Shown here: in pieces, positions 46,848 to 56,469 of the stretch
Position numbering within the stretch: position 1 is the stretch's first letter
Layout of the letters: the number at the start of each line of letters is the position of its first letter
Source: Pseudomonadales bacterium
Lineage (GTDB): Bacteria; Pseudomonadota; Gammaproteobacteria; Pseudomonadales; Pseudohongiellaceae
Direction: 5' to 3'
DNA: 64,000 bases
Assembly: GCA_024234325.1 (NCBI GenBank)
Contig: JACKOJ010000007.1
Coordinates: forward strand, 1-64,000
Notes under the pieces: model-generated
What the model was told of the DNA's origin: nothing
The model's input: only the letters and a program-made list of their open reading frames with translations
Database searches by the model: none
Program-made: the position numbers and the translations under genes

Positions 46848-47354
46848 ATGAAACCAGCCGACAAAAAGCGCCCCGCGATCTCCAACTACGTGACAGTAGA
46901 GGGCGAAAAACGCCTGCGGGATGAACTCGATTATCTGTGGCGACACGAGCGCCCCAAGGTCACCCAGCAGGTCAGCGACGCCGCTGCGCTGGGCGATCGC
47001 TCCGAAAATGCCGAGTACATCTACGGCAAGAAACGCCTGCGCGAGATTGATCGCCGGGTACGGCATCTGCGCAAACGCCTGGAGGTGCTGACCGTGGTGG
47101 ACTCGCTGCCGAGCGACACCAGCCGCATCTACTTCGGCGCCTGGGTCACGGTAGAGGACGAGAACGGCGCCGAGCATCGTTTTCGACTTGTAGGCCCCGA
47201 CGAGATCGGGGAACACGCCGGTTACATCAGCATCGATGCGCCACTGGGCCGTGCCCTGCTGGGCAAGAGCGCCGACACCGAAATCAGCATACACACGCCG
47301 GGCGGTCGCAAGGAGTGGTTCGTGCTGGAAGTGGGCTACGAAGGGCAAGCATGA
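46848..47354 (+). CDS. greB: Transcript cleavage factor GreB
   Basis: A 168-residue Gre factor. Coiled-coil N-terminal domain with GDRSENAEYIYGKKRLREIDRRVRHL (acidic tip DRSENAEY) and a C-terminal FKBP-like domain. The basic KKR start and YGKKRLREID point to GreB rather than GreA. It reactivates backtracked RNA polymerase. Its stop overlaps the next start as ATGA. Confidence 0.92.
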   Translation: MKPADKKRPAISNYVTVEGEKRLRDELDYLWRHERPKVTQQVSDAAALGDRSENAEYIYGKKRLREIDRRVRHLRKRLEVLTVVDSLPSDTSRIYFGAWVTVEDENGAEHRFRLVGPDEIGEHAGYISIDAPLGRALLGKSADTEISIHTPGGRKEWFVLEVGYEGQA

Positions 47355-48358
47355 AGCACGTGAGCATTCTGGCAATTCCGCAGGGTCTGGCCTCCAGCAT
47401 CACCATCCCGCTGGAGATGTTTCACGCGGCTGAGATCATCAAGCGTATCCGCACCCCGTACGCGCCTGCACGGACGCTGCAAATAGCCAGCGACGATGGC
47501 AAGACTCTCACCATGACGGGCGGTATTCACATCCAGCCGGACGTGGCCGTGGCAGAGATTTCCCATACCGATCTGATCTTTGTGCCTGCACTGTGGGGCA
47601 ACCCCAATGCCGTGGTGAGGCGACACCCTGCTCTCACGAGCTGGCTCAAGGCACGCTACGACGCCGGGGCCACCGTGTGCAGCGTGGGCACCGGCAGCTA
47701 TTTCCTCGCCGAAGCAGGCATTCTGAACGAACGCAGTGCCACGACGCACTGGTATTATTTCGACGACTTCCAGAAGCGTTACCCGCTGGTGAAACTGCAG
47801 CGAAAGCGCTTCATCACCCATGCGGACAGACTGTACTGCACCGGCAGCGTAAACGCCGTGCGCGACCTCACCCTGCATCTGGTCGAGCGCCTGTTTACGG
47901 CGGATGTCGCCGACGAGGTGGCGCACCATTTCACCCACGAACTCAAGCGCTCCTACGAATCCATGCTGCTGGCCAGCGAAGAGAAGAATACGCACCACGA
48001 CGAACTCATCATCAAGATCCAGGAATGGTTACAGAAGAATTTTCAGCAGAATGTGTCCCTGCAGGCCCTGGCGCAGCGCTTTGAGCTCAGCGTGCGGTCC
48101 TTCAACCGGCGCTTCAGGCTCGCCGTGGACAAGACGCCCCTTCAGTATCTGCAGGAAGTTCGCCTGGAACAGGCGAAAGCGCTGCTCAAGCACAGCAATC
48201 TGACGGTGGCGGAAATCGCCTATGCGGTGGGTTACCAGGACAGCGGGCACTTTGCCTCACTGTTCAAGCGCATCAATGGCGTGACACCGAATGAGTACCG
48301 GCATCTGGTGAGAACCAAACTGTTCAACGTGGAGTCGGAATCAGGTGGGGCCCTGTAG
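47351..48358 (+). CDS. AraC-family regulator with DJ-1/PfpI-like N-terminal domain
   Basis: A 335-residue regulator. The first ~190 residues resemble the class I glutamine amidotransferase-like (DJ-1/PfpI) sensor domain (VSILAIPQGLASSITIPLEMF, TVCSVGTGSYFLAEAGIL with the nucleophile-elbow Cys). The last ~100 form the two AraC helix-turn-helices (LQALAQRFELSVRSFNRRF, LTVAEIAYAVGYQDSGHFASLFKR). Such GATase-AraC proteins sense small amines or amino acids. Start ATG 47351 overlaps greB. Targets are unknown. Confidence 0.87.
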   Translation: MKHVSILAIPQGLASSITIPLEMFHAAEIIKRIRTPYAPARTLQIASDDGKTLTMTGGIHIQPDVAVAEISHTDLIFVPALWGNPNAVVRRHPALTSWLKARYDAGATVCSVGTGSYFLAEAGILNERSATTHWYYFDDFQKRYPLVKLQRKRFITHADRLYCTGSVNAVRDLTLHLVERLFTADVADEVAHHFTHELKRSYESMLLASEEKNTHHDELIIKIQEWLQKNFQQNVSLQALAQRFELSVRSFNRRFRLAVDKTPLQYLQEVRLEQAKALLKHSNLTVAEIAYAVGYQDSGHFASLFKRINGVTPNEYRHLVRTKLFNVESESGGAL

Positions 48359-48388
48359 GAGTCTTGTGAACTCCTGCAGGGCTTGCAG

Positions 48389-48682
48389 TCACTTGGCCTG
48401 CAAAGGCTTCTGATACTTTTCCTTCCATTCGGCATAGGGCATGCCGTAGACCATTTCACGGGCCTGCTCATAGTCCACAGCCAGGTTGCGATCCTGCGCT
48501 GCCGCCGCAAACCATTTTGCGAGGCAGTTACGGCAGAAACCCGCCAGATTCATCAGATCAATGTTCTGGACTTCCTTGTGCTCATCAAGATGCTGAAGCA
48601 GCCTTCTGAAGGCAGCCGCTTCAAGCTCCATGCGTTCTTGATCACTCAGTTTCATATCAGTTCCATTACAGGTGTCGTTCAC
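48389..48682 (-). CDS. DUF1244 family protein
   Basis: A 97-residue (or 88-residue, from ATG 48655) protein with LEAAAFRRLLQHLDEHKEVQNIDLMNLAGFCRNCLAKW and MVYGMPYAEWKEKYQ, the DUF1244 signature with its paired cysteines. The ATG at 48682 overlaps the hpf stop as ATGA; the one at 48655 has a GGAA site. Function unknown; always near small ribosomal or stress genes. Confidence 0.8.
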   Translation of the reverse strand: MNDTCNGTDMKLSDQERMELEAAAFRRLLQHLDEHKEVQNIDLMNLAGFCRNCLAKWFAAAAQDRNLAVDYEQAREMVYGMPYAEWKEKYQKPLQAK

Positions 48683-49158
48683 ACCACGTTGGTATAGGCG
48701 GTGCGGACTTCAATTTGTTCTTCAACCATGAACAGGGTGTCGTCCCCTTCATCGTCGTCGCTGGCGAGATACTCACCAGACTCTTCACCATCAGCCTCCG
48801 GAATCACGTCGAAGTTTTCAACGGCCAGCGGCGACTTGCGATGCTTCTTGTCTGTTGCCTTCAATTGTCGCTCGGCGGCGTTGAAGGCGTCGCGAACCGC
48901 GACATAGATGTCTTCATGGGCAGGCTTGTCGTGCTGCCCCTGACGCACGATAACTTCCTTGGTCGAGGTATGAATCTCAAGAGTGACACTGAACACTTTG
49001 CCTTTGTGGTGGTTGTTGTGCGGAGAATCCAGAACGACCCGGCCACCAATGATGTCATTGCTGAAGCGTTGCAGTTTCTCGATACGTTTGTTGACGTTCT
49101 CGATCAGTGCGGGAGATTGGTCGATATTGTGAAAAACAACTTGGAATTCGTTAGACAT
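48679..49158 (-). CDS. Ribosome hibernation/associated factor (HPF/RaiA family)
   Basis: A 159-residue protein. The HPF fold is seen in VVFHNIDQSPALIENVNKRIEKLQRF, KVFSVTLEIHTSTKEVIVRQ and HEDIYVAVRDAFNAAERQLKATDKK. A C-terminal acidic tail (about residues 118-159, SDDDEGDDTLF) replaces the dimerisation domain of long HPFs. It probably binds the ribosome A/P site in stationary phase. It is coupled to the DUF1244 gene. Confidence 0.82.
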   Translation of the reverse strand: MSNEFQVVFHNIDQSPALIENVNKRIEKLQRFSNDIIGGRVVLDSPHNNHHKGKVFSVTLEIHTSTKEVIVRQGQHDKPAHEDIYVAVRDAFNAAERQLKATDKKHRKSPLAVENFDVIPEADGEESGEYLASDDDEGDDTLFMVEEQIEVRTAYTNVV

Positions 49159-49278
49159 AAGAGTTTGTCTCCTTGTTATCGTGACACTTGGTTTGTTCTT
49201 CTGATCTGACTTTTTGCTGCTGTTTCCTCCTCTGTGAAATGCACCATGTACTCTTACATTGCACCGGTTTCGGCAATT

Positions 49279-50313
49279 TCAATAGCCGATGAATCGATCG
49301 GCCAGATGCCCCACCGCCAATGCATAGTTGTTGGCACAGTTGTACTTCAAAATACTGCGAAAATTGTCGTAGGTAATGAAGGCACGGCCTCCCTCGCCAT
49401 CGGGCAGCACGATGGATGCCATGAAATCATTGCCCGGCAGATCGGAGCCGTCGGCGCGCCGTACACCCGCCGCCTGCCAGTCCTTCAACGGCATCTGGAT
49501 GGTGTGGCGACGCAGCACACTGCAGGAATAGTCGGTGGGCGGCTGCTCCCACTGGGCGGCGCGCTGGAAATAGTCTGCGGGCAGTTTCACTTCACGCCCC
49601 CAGGTCTGATCGTCACGCCACTGCGCCGCTTTCAGGTACTGGGCGATGGAGGCAAACACGTCGGCCTTGCTGTTCCAGATATCACGACGACCGTCACCAT
49701 CAAAATCCTGAGCAAACTCCATGAAGCTGGAGGGCATGAACTGGCTCTGCCCCATGGCGCCCGCCCAGGACCCCTTCATCTGGGCGTGGGTGATGTGGCC
49801 TTCATTGAGGATGTCGAGCGCACTGAACAGCTCGCGGCGGAAATAGGCAGAGCGGCGTGGATCATAGGCCAGGGTGACGAGTGCGCGAATCACGTCCGTG
49901 CCGCCGGTGAAACTGCCGAAATTGGTCTCGATGCCCCAGAAGGCGACGATGAAGCGGGGTTCCACTCCGTAATAGTCTCCCACCTGTTGCAGGAGTTCGC
50001 GATTTTCGCGCAGACGTGCGCGCCCGGTGTCGATCCGCCACTGCGTGACACGCTTTTCCAGGTACTGGTCAAAGGTCTCGGTGAATTCCGCCTGATTGCG
50101 GTCGTTGCTGACCACCTGCGGGATGGGAGTAACGCCTGTCAGCGCCTCGTCGATGATGTCTTCGCGTATGCCTCGATCCCTGGCCTCCTGGATCACAACA
50201 TCCAGCCACTGTTGGAACTCCATCTGTGGTTCCTGAGCCAGACTGGGGCCGCTGACCGCCAGACTGAGGAGTGCCATCAGAGCAATACTGGCGGCGAATC
50301 GAGCGAGTTGCAT
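49279..50313 (-). CDS. Lytic murein transglycosylase B (MltB-like)
   Basis: A 344-residue exported enzyme: signal peptide LARFAASIALMALLSLAVSGP, then the slt-like MltB domain with the catalytic Glu in FWGIETNFGSFTGGTD and the LVTLAYDPRRSAYFR, WAGAMGQSQFMPSSF segments. It cleaves glycan strands with 1,6-anhydro formation. No lipobox is seen, so a soluble periplasmic form is likely. Confidence 0.9.
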   Translation of the reverse strand: MQLARFAASIALMALLSLAVSGPSLAQEPQMEFQQWLDVVIQEARDRGIREDIIDEALTGVTPIPQVVSNDRNQAEFTETFDQYLEKRVTQWRIDTGRARLRENRELLQQVGDYYGVEPRFIVAFWGIETNFGSFTGGTDVIRALVTLAYDPRRSAYFRRELFSALDILNEGHITHAQMKGSWAGAMGQSQFMPSSFMEFAQDFDGDGRRDIWNSKADVFASIAQYLKAAQWRDDQTWGREVKLPADYFQRAAQWEQPPTDYSCSVLRRHTIQMPLKDWQAAGVRRADGSDLPGNDFMASIVLPDGEGGRAFITYDNFRSILKYNCANNYALAVGHLADRFIGY

Positions 50314-50503
50314 TCATTCTCCTTCTTACGCTTGCCCTTGCAGACTACTCCAAAGAATGGGCTTTGTCTAAGGGTCTTTTGCAGCGATTTGAGGGCCGGA
50401 TTCCGCTCACAATATGGCAAGAAAATGCGCATCAATCCGGTCTCTCACGTCGCCAAAATAGCGCAGGGGAAAACCCGATTCCTTGATCCAGCGCAGGCTT
50501 GCG

Positions 50504-51034
50504 TCAGGCGCAATAGCACCAGTGCCAGGGCTCGTAGCTGATGCCATTGGGGTTGTCACGGGGAAAGGACAGGGAGAAGCCGAAGGCGGCAGCATTGGCA
50601 CTCAGCCAGCGAAACGCATCAGTCTGCTCGAAGCACTCCTCCAGGACAGGACTGCCCGGTGTGCCAATGTCGAGGGCACGACCGGTGTGGTGCTCACTGT
50701 AACCCGGTGCGGCATTGACCTTGAGGATATGCGCGATCTCCTGACCTGAATCCAGCTTGCGGCGAAAGATCTGCACCTGATAGTCCACGCTGCGGTAGGC
50801 CGAGACCAGCAGCAATTCCACGCCATCGGACTGCGCTGCCACCTGCAGCGCCTGCCAGGCCGCCAGGGTCGCCGGCGTCATGCACTGCTCCCGCCCAAAA
50901 CAGTCCTGCCCGGCATCCGCCAGCTCCTGCGCCTCTTCGTAAAGGGGCAGGCAGGCTCGCGCCTCATAGTCAGCGGGAATACAGAGGGCTTCGTGGATGG
51001 CGCCGATGCGGGCCCTGTAGCGGGAGTCGATCAT
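50504..51034 (-). CDS. VanY-family D-Ala-D-Ala carboxypeptidase
   Basis: A 176-residue LAS-family metallopeptidase: SEHHTGRALDIG holds two zinc ligands and EPWHWCY the general base Glu and third His. VSAYRSVDYQVQIF is also conserved. It would remove terminal D-Ala from wall precursors. No export signal is visible, so it may act on cytosolic precursors or the start may be upstream of the chosen ATG. Confidence 0.85.
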   Translation of the reverse strand: MIDSRYRARIGAIHEALCIPADYEARACLPLYEEAQELADAGQDCFGREQCMTPATLAAWQALQVAAQSDGVELLLVSAYRSVDYQVQIFRRKLDSGQEIAHILKVNAAPGYSEHHTGRALDIGTPGSPVLEECFEQTDAFRWLSANAAAFGFSLSFPRDNPNGISYEPWHWCYCA

Positions 51035-51269
51035 GAACAGCAGGCTCTTGGCATGCCTGCGGGAGATTCCGACAGGCTCGTAGGCCTCATGCTAGCCGCC
51101 GTCGTCGTGGCAGGCAAGCCGGGACGCATTCCGTATGGACAAGATGCATTGGCTAAAATACCACTGATTATGTCCAGAATGACCTATTCGCAGGGGGATT
51201 CAGTCACTATAGTAGGCGGACATTCCGGCGCCGGCGTTTGCCGCGGCGCCACAAGCGTTAAGGAAGCCT

Positions 51270-53186
51270 ATGTCTCACCTGCCAGTCATCATCGGGATGG
51301 GCGGCATCAACCCCGCCGGCCGCAGTTCCCTCCACCACAGCTATCGCCGTCTGGTGCTCGACGCGATTGACGATGCCTCGGCCATGCAGACGCGTGCCAG
51401 CCTGGCCAGCCTGATGGGCCTGCTGCAACACCGGGACGGACAGTGGCTCGACGGCAGCGGTGCGACGGTCAACCTGCCGGACTACCTGCGCAGCCTGGAC
51501 CCTGTGCTGCGCAATGGCACCCTGATTCGCCAACTGGAAGACAATCTCTTCGACCCGGCACGGGTGCTCTATCACAAACGCGCCACACTCAATGGCGGCG
51601 ACGACAATCCCCTGAGTTTTGTCCTGCGCCGCCAGCACCTGCCCGACAGCATTCCGGCGGACTGGCAGATCAGCGAACATTCCGTCGGCCACGTGCGTGT
51701 CGAGATTCCCGGCAGCCTGGATGTGCTGACCGAAAACTACATGAGCACTGTCGTGAACAGTGCGGGTCAACTTCCCACTGGCTTCGACCCGAAAGACCTC
51801 TATGCGTCGCGCAATCATCCCCGCGGCCTGCAGATGAGCGTGTACGGCGCCAGCGATGCCATTCAGTCACTGGGCATGGACTGGGAAGCCCTGCTGGGCG
51901 CCGTCTCACCTGACCAGATCAGCGTCTACGCGGGCAGTTGCATGACGCAACTCGACTACAACGGCAACGGCGGCCTGCTGCAGGCGCGCCTGCTGGGCAA
52001 GAAGGTGACCTCCAAGCAACTGCCGCTCGGCTTTGCGGAAATGCCGGCGGATTTCATCAACGCCTACATTCTCGGCAATCTGGGGACAACCGGCACCAAC
52101 GTCGCTGCCTGCGCCACCTTCCTGTACAACCTGCGCCAGGGCATTCGGGACATTCAATCCGGCACCCACCGCATTGCCATCGTCGGGACCAGCGAAGCGC
52201 CGATTACCTCCGAGGTGATCGAGGGCTACGCCACCATGGGCGCACTGGCGGACGATGCCGCCCTGCTGGCACTGGACAGTGACCGCGGCCTGAACCAGCC
52301 CGACTATCGCCGCGCCTGTCGCCCCTTCGCGAACAACGCCGGTTTCACCCTGTCCGAGTCTGCACAGTTCGTCGTGCTGTGCGACGACGCGCTGGCCGTG
52401 GAAATGGGCGCCAATGTTCTCGGCGCCGTGAACGATGTCTTCGTAAATGCCGACGGCTACAAGAAATCCATTGCCAGCCCCGGCGTGGGCAATTACATCA
52501 CCATGGCCAAGGCCGCTGCCGCCACGCGCAACCTGATTGGCGAGGAAGGCCTGCGCCGCCGCAGCTATGTGCAGGCACATGGCACCGGTACCCCCCAGAA
52601 CCGCACCACGGAATCCCATATCCTCAGTGCTGTGGCACAGGCCAACGGCATTGACGCCTGGCCCGTCGCCGCTCTGAAATCCTACATCGGACACTCACTG
52701 GCTTCCTCTGCCGGTGACCAGTTGTGCGCCAGCCTGGGCGTATGGCGATACGGCATCATCCCCGGCATCCTGAGCACCGAAGCCGTTGCGGAGGATGTGT
52801 ACAAGGACAATCTGGACTTCCTGCTGCAGCATCGCGAAGTGGGGGCACAAGGGATGGACGCCGTGCTGATCAACTCCAAGGGCTTTGGCGGCAACAACGC
52901 CAGCGCCTCGATCCTGGCCCCCCATGTCGCCCTGCGCATGCTGGAGAAAAAGCACGGAGCTGCGGCGATGAAAGCCTATCGCAACCGCAACGAAGCGGTG
53001 CAGATACACCAGCAGCAGTACGACGATGCGGCAATTGCCCGCCGCGCAGAGACCATCTACCGCTTCGATTATCAGGTGCAGGAAGGAGATGCGGTGTCCG
53101 TGTCACCGGACACCGTGAAGATCGCCGGCGCCAAGGGGGACATCAGTCTGGCGATGCCCAACCCCTATGCCGACATGTGCGAGTAA
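51270..53186 (+). CDS. fabY: Beta-ketoacyl-ACP synthase FabY
   Basis: A 638-residue ketosynthase. The catalytic Cys281 lies in NVAACATFLYN, the two His in VQAHGTGTPQNRT and KSYIGHSLASSAG, the Cys-His-His triad of KAS I/II-type enzymes. Size and sequence agree with FabY of Pseudomonas aeruginosa (634), which starts fatty-acid synthesis from acetyl-CoA and malonyl-ACP in place of FabH. Start ATG follows AAGGA. Confidence 0.9.
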   Translation: MSHLPVIIGMGGINPAGRSSLHHSYRRLVLDAIDDASAMQTRASLASLMGLLQHRDGQWLDGSGATVNLPDYLRSLDPVLRNGTLIRQLEDNLFDPARVLYHKRATLNGGDDNPLSFVLRRQHLPDSIPADWQISEHSVGHVRVEIPGSLDVLTENYMSTVVNSAGQLPTGFDPKDLYASRNHPRGLQMSVYGASDAIQSLGMDWEALLGAVSPDQISVYAGSCMTQLDYNGNGGLLQARLLGKKVTSKQLPLGFAEMPADFINAYILGNLGTTGTNVAACATFLYNLRQGIRDIQSGTHRIAIVGTSEAPITSEVIEGYATMGALADDAALLALDSDRGLNQPDYRRACRPFANNAGFTLSESAQFVVLCDDALAVEMGANVLGAVNDVFVNADGYKKSIASPGVGNYITMAKAAAATRNLIGEEGLRRRSYVQAHGTGTPQNRTTESHILSAVAQANGIDAWPVAALKSYIGHSLASSAGDQLCASLGVWRYGIIPGILSTEAVAEDVYKDNLDFLLQHREVGAQGMDAVLINSKGFGGNNASASILAPHVALRMLEKKHGAAAMKAYRNRNEAVQIHQQQYDDAAIARRAETIYRFDYQVQEGDAVSVSPDTVKIAGAKGDISLAMPNPYADMCE

Positions 53187-53211
53187 GCGTCTGCGGGAAG
53201 ACGCTTGAACC

Positions 53212-54750
53212 TCAGCGCACCGTCACCTTCTGTGCGATGCGCTGCTGCCACTCCACCGGACCGGTGCGATGCACGGACGTGCCGTTGACATCCACCGCCA
53301 CAGTGACCGGCATGTCCTCCACCTCGAACTCGTGAATCGCCTCCATGCCGAGGTCTTCGAAGGCCACGATGCGCGCTTTGCGAATCGCCTTGGACACGAG
53401 ATAGGCGGCCCCGCCCACGGCCATCAGATACACCGCCTTGTGCTTCTGGATCGCATCAATGGCCACCTGGCCCCTTTCTGCCTTGCCGATCATGCCCAGC
53501 AGCCCGGTCTTGTCCAGCAGCGTCTCGGTGAACTTGTCCATGCGCGTTGCGGTCGTGGGGCCTGCTGGCCCGATCACTTCGTCGCGCACCGGATCAACCG
53601 GGCCGACGTAGTAAATGAACTTGCCCTTCAGATCAACGCCTTCCGGCAGGGATTCGCCACGGGCAAACATCTCCACCATGCGCTTGTGTGCCGCGTCACG
53701 GCCGGTGAGCATCTTGCCGGACAGCAACAGGGTTTCCCCCGGCTGCCACTGCGCCACCTCTTCGGCTGTGACCGTGTCCAGATTCACGCGGCGCGCTCGG
53801 GGACCGGCATCCCAGGTGATCTGCGGCCAGTCTTCCAGCTTCGGTGGTGTCAGGTGCGCCGGACCACTGCCATCGAGCACGAAATGCGCATGACGGGTCG
53901 CCGCGCAGTTCGGAATCATCGCCACCGGCAGCGAGGCCGCGTGGGTCGGGTAATCCTTGATCTTGATATCCAGCACCGTGGTCAGACCGCCCAGGCCCTG
54001 GGCACCGATGCCCAGCGCGTTGACCTTGTCCATGATCTCCAGGCGCAGCTCCTCCACACGATTCTGCGGGCCGCGCGCGCGCAGCTCGTGAATGTCGATG
54101 GGGTCCATCAGCGACTCTTTCGCCAGTACCGCCGCCTTCTCGGCCGTGCCGCCAATACCGATGCCGAGCATGCCGGGCGGACACCAGCCCGCGCCCATGG
54201 TCGGCACCGTCTTCACCACCCAGTCCACGATGCTGTCGCTGGGGTTGAGCATGACCATCTTGGCCTTGTTCTCGGAGCCACCGCCCTTCGCCGCCACAGT
54301 CACTTCCAGCTCGTTGCCGGGTACGACCTCCATGTGGATCACCGCCGGCGTGTTGTCGCGGGTGTTCTTGCGGGCACCGGCCGGGTCCATCAGGATGGAG
54401 GCGCGCAGCACATTGTCCGGATGCAGATAGGCGCGGCGCACCCCCTCATTGATCATGTCCGCCACGCTCATGTCGCCTTCCCACTGGATGTTCATGCCGA
54501 TCTTGAGAAACACGGTCACGATGCCGGTGTCCTGGCAGATTGGACGCTTGCCCTCTGCGCACAGGCGGGAGTTGATCAGAATCTGTGCCATGGCGTCTTT
54601 GGCGGCCAGGGACTCTTCCCGCTCGTAGGCAGCATTGACTGCCTGAATGAAATCCAGCGGGTGGTAATAGGAAATGTACTGCAGGGCGTCCGCGACGCTT
54701 TCAATGAGATCTTCCTGGCGTATGAGGGTTGTTGTGGAACGAGTCGACAT
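53212..54750 (-). CDS. fumA: Fumarate hydratase, class I
   Basis: A 512-residue Fe-S hydro-lyase with both domains fused: CQDTGIVTVFLKIG, GWCPPGMLGIGIGGTAEKA and IPNCAATRHAHFVLDG contain the cluster Cys residues, and VYLMAVGGAAYLVSKAI, FEVEDMPVTVAVDVNG mark the C-terminal domain. It interconverts fumarate and malate. ATG 54750 is chosen; a longer frame to 54849 is not conserved. The symbol is by family; fumB-type naming is possible. Confidence 0.9.
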   Translation of the reverse strand: MSTRSTTTLIRQEDLIESVADALQYISYYHPLDFIQAVNAAYEREESLAAKDAMAQILINSRLCAEGKRPICQDTGIVTVFLKIGMNIQWEGDMSVADMINEGVRRAYLHPDNVLRASILMDPAGARKNTRDNTPAVIHMEVVPGNELEVTVAAKGGGSENKAKMVMLNPSDSIVDWVVKTVPTMGAGWCPPGMLGIGIGGTAEKAAVLAKESLMDPIDIHELRARGPQNRVEELRLEIMDKVNALGIGAQGLGGLTTVLDIKIKDYPTHAASLPVAMIPNCAATRHAHFVLDGSGPAHLTPPKLEDWPQITWDAGPRARRVNLDTVTAEEVAQWQPGETLLLSGKMLTGRDAAHKRMVEMFARGESLPEGVDLKGKFIYYVGPVDPVRDEVIGPAGPTTATRMDKFTETLLDKTGLLGMIGKAERGQVAIDAIQKHKAVYLMAVGGAAYLVSKAIRKARIVAFEDLGMEAIHEFEVEDMPVTVAVDVNGTSVHRTGPVEWQQRIAQKVTVR

Positions 54751-54913
54751 GGCGATGGAATTCCTTTGCGAAGAACAATGGCCGGTTGAAGCCGTGAAAG
54801 AGGCGAGAATTCTAGCACATTGAGCCTGTATTGAACGCCGCAATGACAACGCAGATAGTTTTTCGGCAGCCTGTTAGACTGGGCGCATTCCAAGACCACA
54901 ACGGAGCCCGATC

Positions 54914-55687
54914 ATGTCCCACGCCCTGCCGGTTTCCGGCGATCCCCATATCCAGTATCGGCTGGACGGCGCAGTGTTCATTCTGCAGATCGACCGCCCG
55001 GAGAAAAAGAACGCACTGACCCAGGGCATGTATCAGGCCCTGGCAGTCGGCATTCGCGAGGCAGAGGCATCCCCCGACGTAAAGGCCGTGCTCCTGTGCG
55101 GCGCTCCGGACTGTTTCACCAGCGGCAACGACGTCAACGACTTCGTGCAGCACGAGACCCACGGCAGCGAGCGCGCCTCGGTCCAGTTCATGAAGGCCAT
55201 GGTGCACATGCGCAAGCCCCTCGTCGCGGCCGTCAACGGACTGGCCATCGGCATCGGCACGACCCTGCTGATGCACTGCGACCTGATCTACGCCGCCGAG
55301 GATGCCTTTCTGCAACTGCCCTTCACCCGCCTGGGTCTGTGCCCGGAAGCAGGCTCCAGCTATCTCGCCCCCAACATCATGGGGCACCAGCGTGCGGCGG
55401 AACTGCTGCTGTTGGGCGAGCGCTTCCCGGCAGCAAAGGCCAAAGAAGTGGGGCTGGTAAACGAGGTACTGCCAGCCGGTGAAGTCATGAGCTACGCCAT
55501 GGAGAAAGCAAAGGCGCTGGCGGCCCTGCCGGGAGAAGCGGTGCAGACCAGCAAGCATCTGCTGAAACGCCAGCAGACCGCCGTGCTGGAGGAAACCATT
55601 GCCCTGGAGCTGGTGAACTTCTCACGCCTGCTGAACAGCGAGGAATCCCAGGCAATTCTGCGGGCCTTCCTGAATCGGGATTCCTGA
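54914..55687 (+). CDS. Enoyl-CoA hydratase/isomerase
   Basis: A 257-residue crotonase-fold enzyme: IDRPEKKNALTQGMYQAL, SGNDVNDFVQH (oxyanion loop) and KPLVAAVNGLAIGIGTTLLMHCDLIYA. Residues LPFTRLGLCPEAGSS carry the second Glu position. It acts on enoyl-CoA esters; the exact substrate is unknown. Convergent with the J-domain gene, 3 bases apart. Confidence 0.87.
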   Translation: MSHALPVSGDPHIQYRLDGAVFILQIDRPEKKNALTQGMYQALAVGIREAEASPDVKAVLLCGAPDCFTSGNDVNDFVQHETHGSERASVQFMKAMVHMRKPLVAAVNGLAIGIGTTLLMHCDLIYAAEDAFLQLPFTRLGLCPEAGSSYLAPNIMGHQRAAELLLLGERFPAAKAKEVGLVNEVLPAGEVMSYAMEKAKALAALPGEAVQTSKHLLKRQQTAVLEETIALELVNFSRLLNSEESQAILRAFLNRDS

Positions 55688-55690
55688 GAT

Positions 55691-56452
55691 TCAGTGCCGC
55701 CCGAGCAGGAAGTCGCGGGCGGCGTTGATCTTCTTGGCCAGATAACCGGAACCGCCGCGATCCGGATGCATTTTCTGCATCAGCCGGCGGTGAGCCAGCA
55801 CAATCTCGTCCTCCGTCGCCCCGTCCGTCAGGCCCAGTATCTCCAGCGCGGTGGCGCGATCCATCTTCTCCTCTGCGACAGTGCCGCCCTGGCCCTGCGC
55901 CTCTCCCTGTTCCTCGGACTGCCCTCGCCACTGCGGGTGCACGCGATCCAGATACGCCTCAAGAAGCTGCAGCGAGTCATTGTCCACCCGGCATTCCTCC
56001 ACCAGCGCCATGAGCGCGGCAAGGTCGAGCGCCGACAGACGGGCACCGCGATGCGCTCCCTCCAGCACCTCACCGTCCATGTCGCCCGTGCTGTGCTGCA
56101 ACTCCATCTGCAGAAAACGGGTACGGATGCTGGAGCTGTCATTGCCGCCACTGCTGCCGTAGGCGGTATGCGTCTTCTTGCGGAACATCTGCCACAGGGG
56201 CAGCAGACGGATCAGCAGGTGCAGGTTGCGCAGCAGAAAGGTGCCCGCAACCATGATCGGCGCCAGAATGAAAGTCGGGGGAATACGGCCCAGCACGATC
56301 AGAATGACGATCACACCAAGCATGGCGCTGAGCAGCAACAGCAGGTTGAACTGGCGCTGATTCAGCGAATAGCGGATCGCCAGCCTGCGCAGGCCCATAT
56401 AGCCCAGCACAGGGATCAGCAGAATCGCGAGAAGACGAAGAAGGATCAGCAC
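55691..56452 (-). CDS. Membrane-anchored J-domain protein
   Basis: A 253-residue protein. Three N-terminal helices (about residues 2-20, 37-58, 60-78) are followed by a charged linker and a helical middle domain (LSALDLAALMALVEECRVD). A truncated J-domain at the end keeps the HPD motif (LMQKMHPDRGGSGYLAKKINAARDFLL), as in Pam18/DjlA-like proteins. It should stimulate an Hsp70 at the membrane. It lies 17 bases after the vWA gene. Confidence 0.85.
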   Translation of the reverse strand: MLILLRLLAILLIPVLGYMGLRRLAIRYSLNQRQFNLLLLLSAMLGVIVILIVLGRIPPTFILAPIMVAGTFLLRNLHLLIRLLPLWQMFRKKTHTAYGSSGGNDSSSIRTRFLQMELQHSTGDMDGEVLEGAHRGARLSALDLAALMALVEECRVDNDSLQLLEAYLDRVHPQWRGQSEEQGEAQGQGGTVAEEKMDRATALEILGLTDGATEDEIVLAHRRLMQKMHPDRGGSGYLAKKINAARDFLLGRH

Positions 56453-56469
56453 GTCAGGGCCCGTTCAGA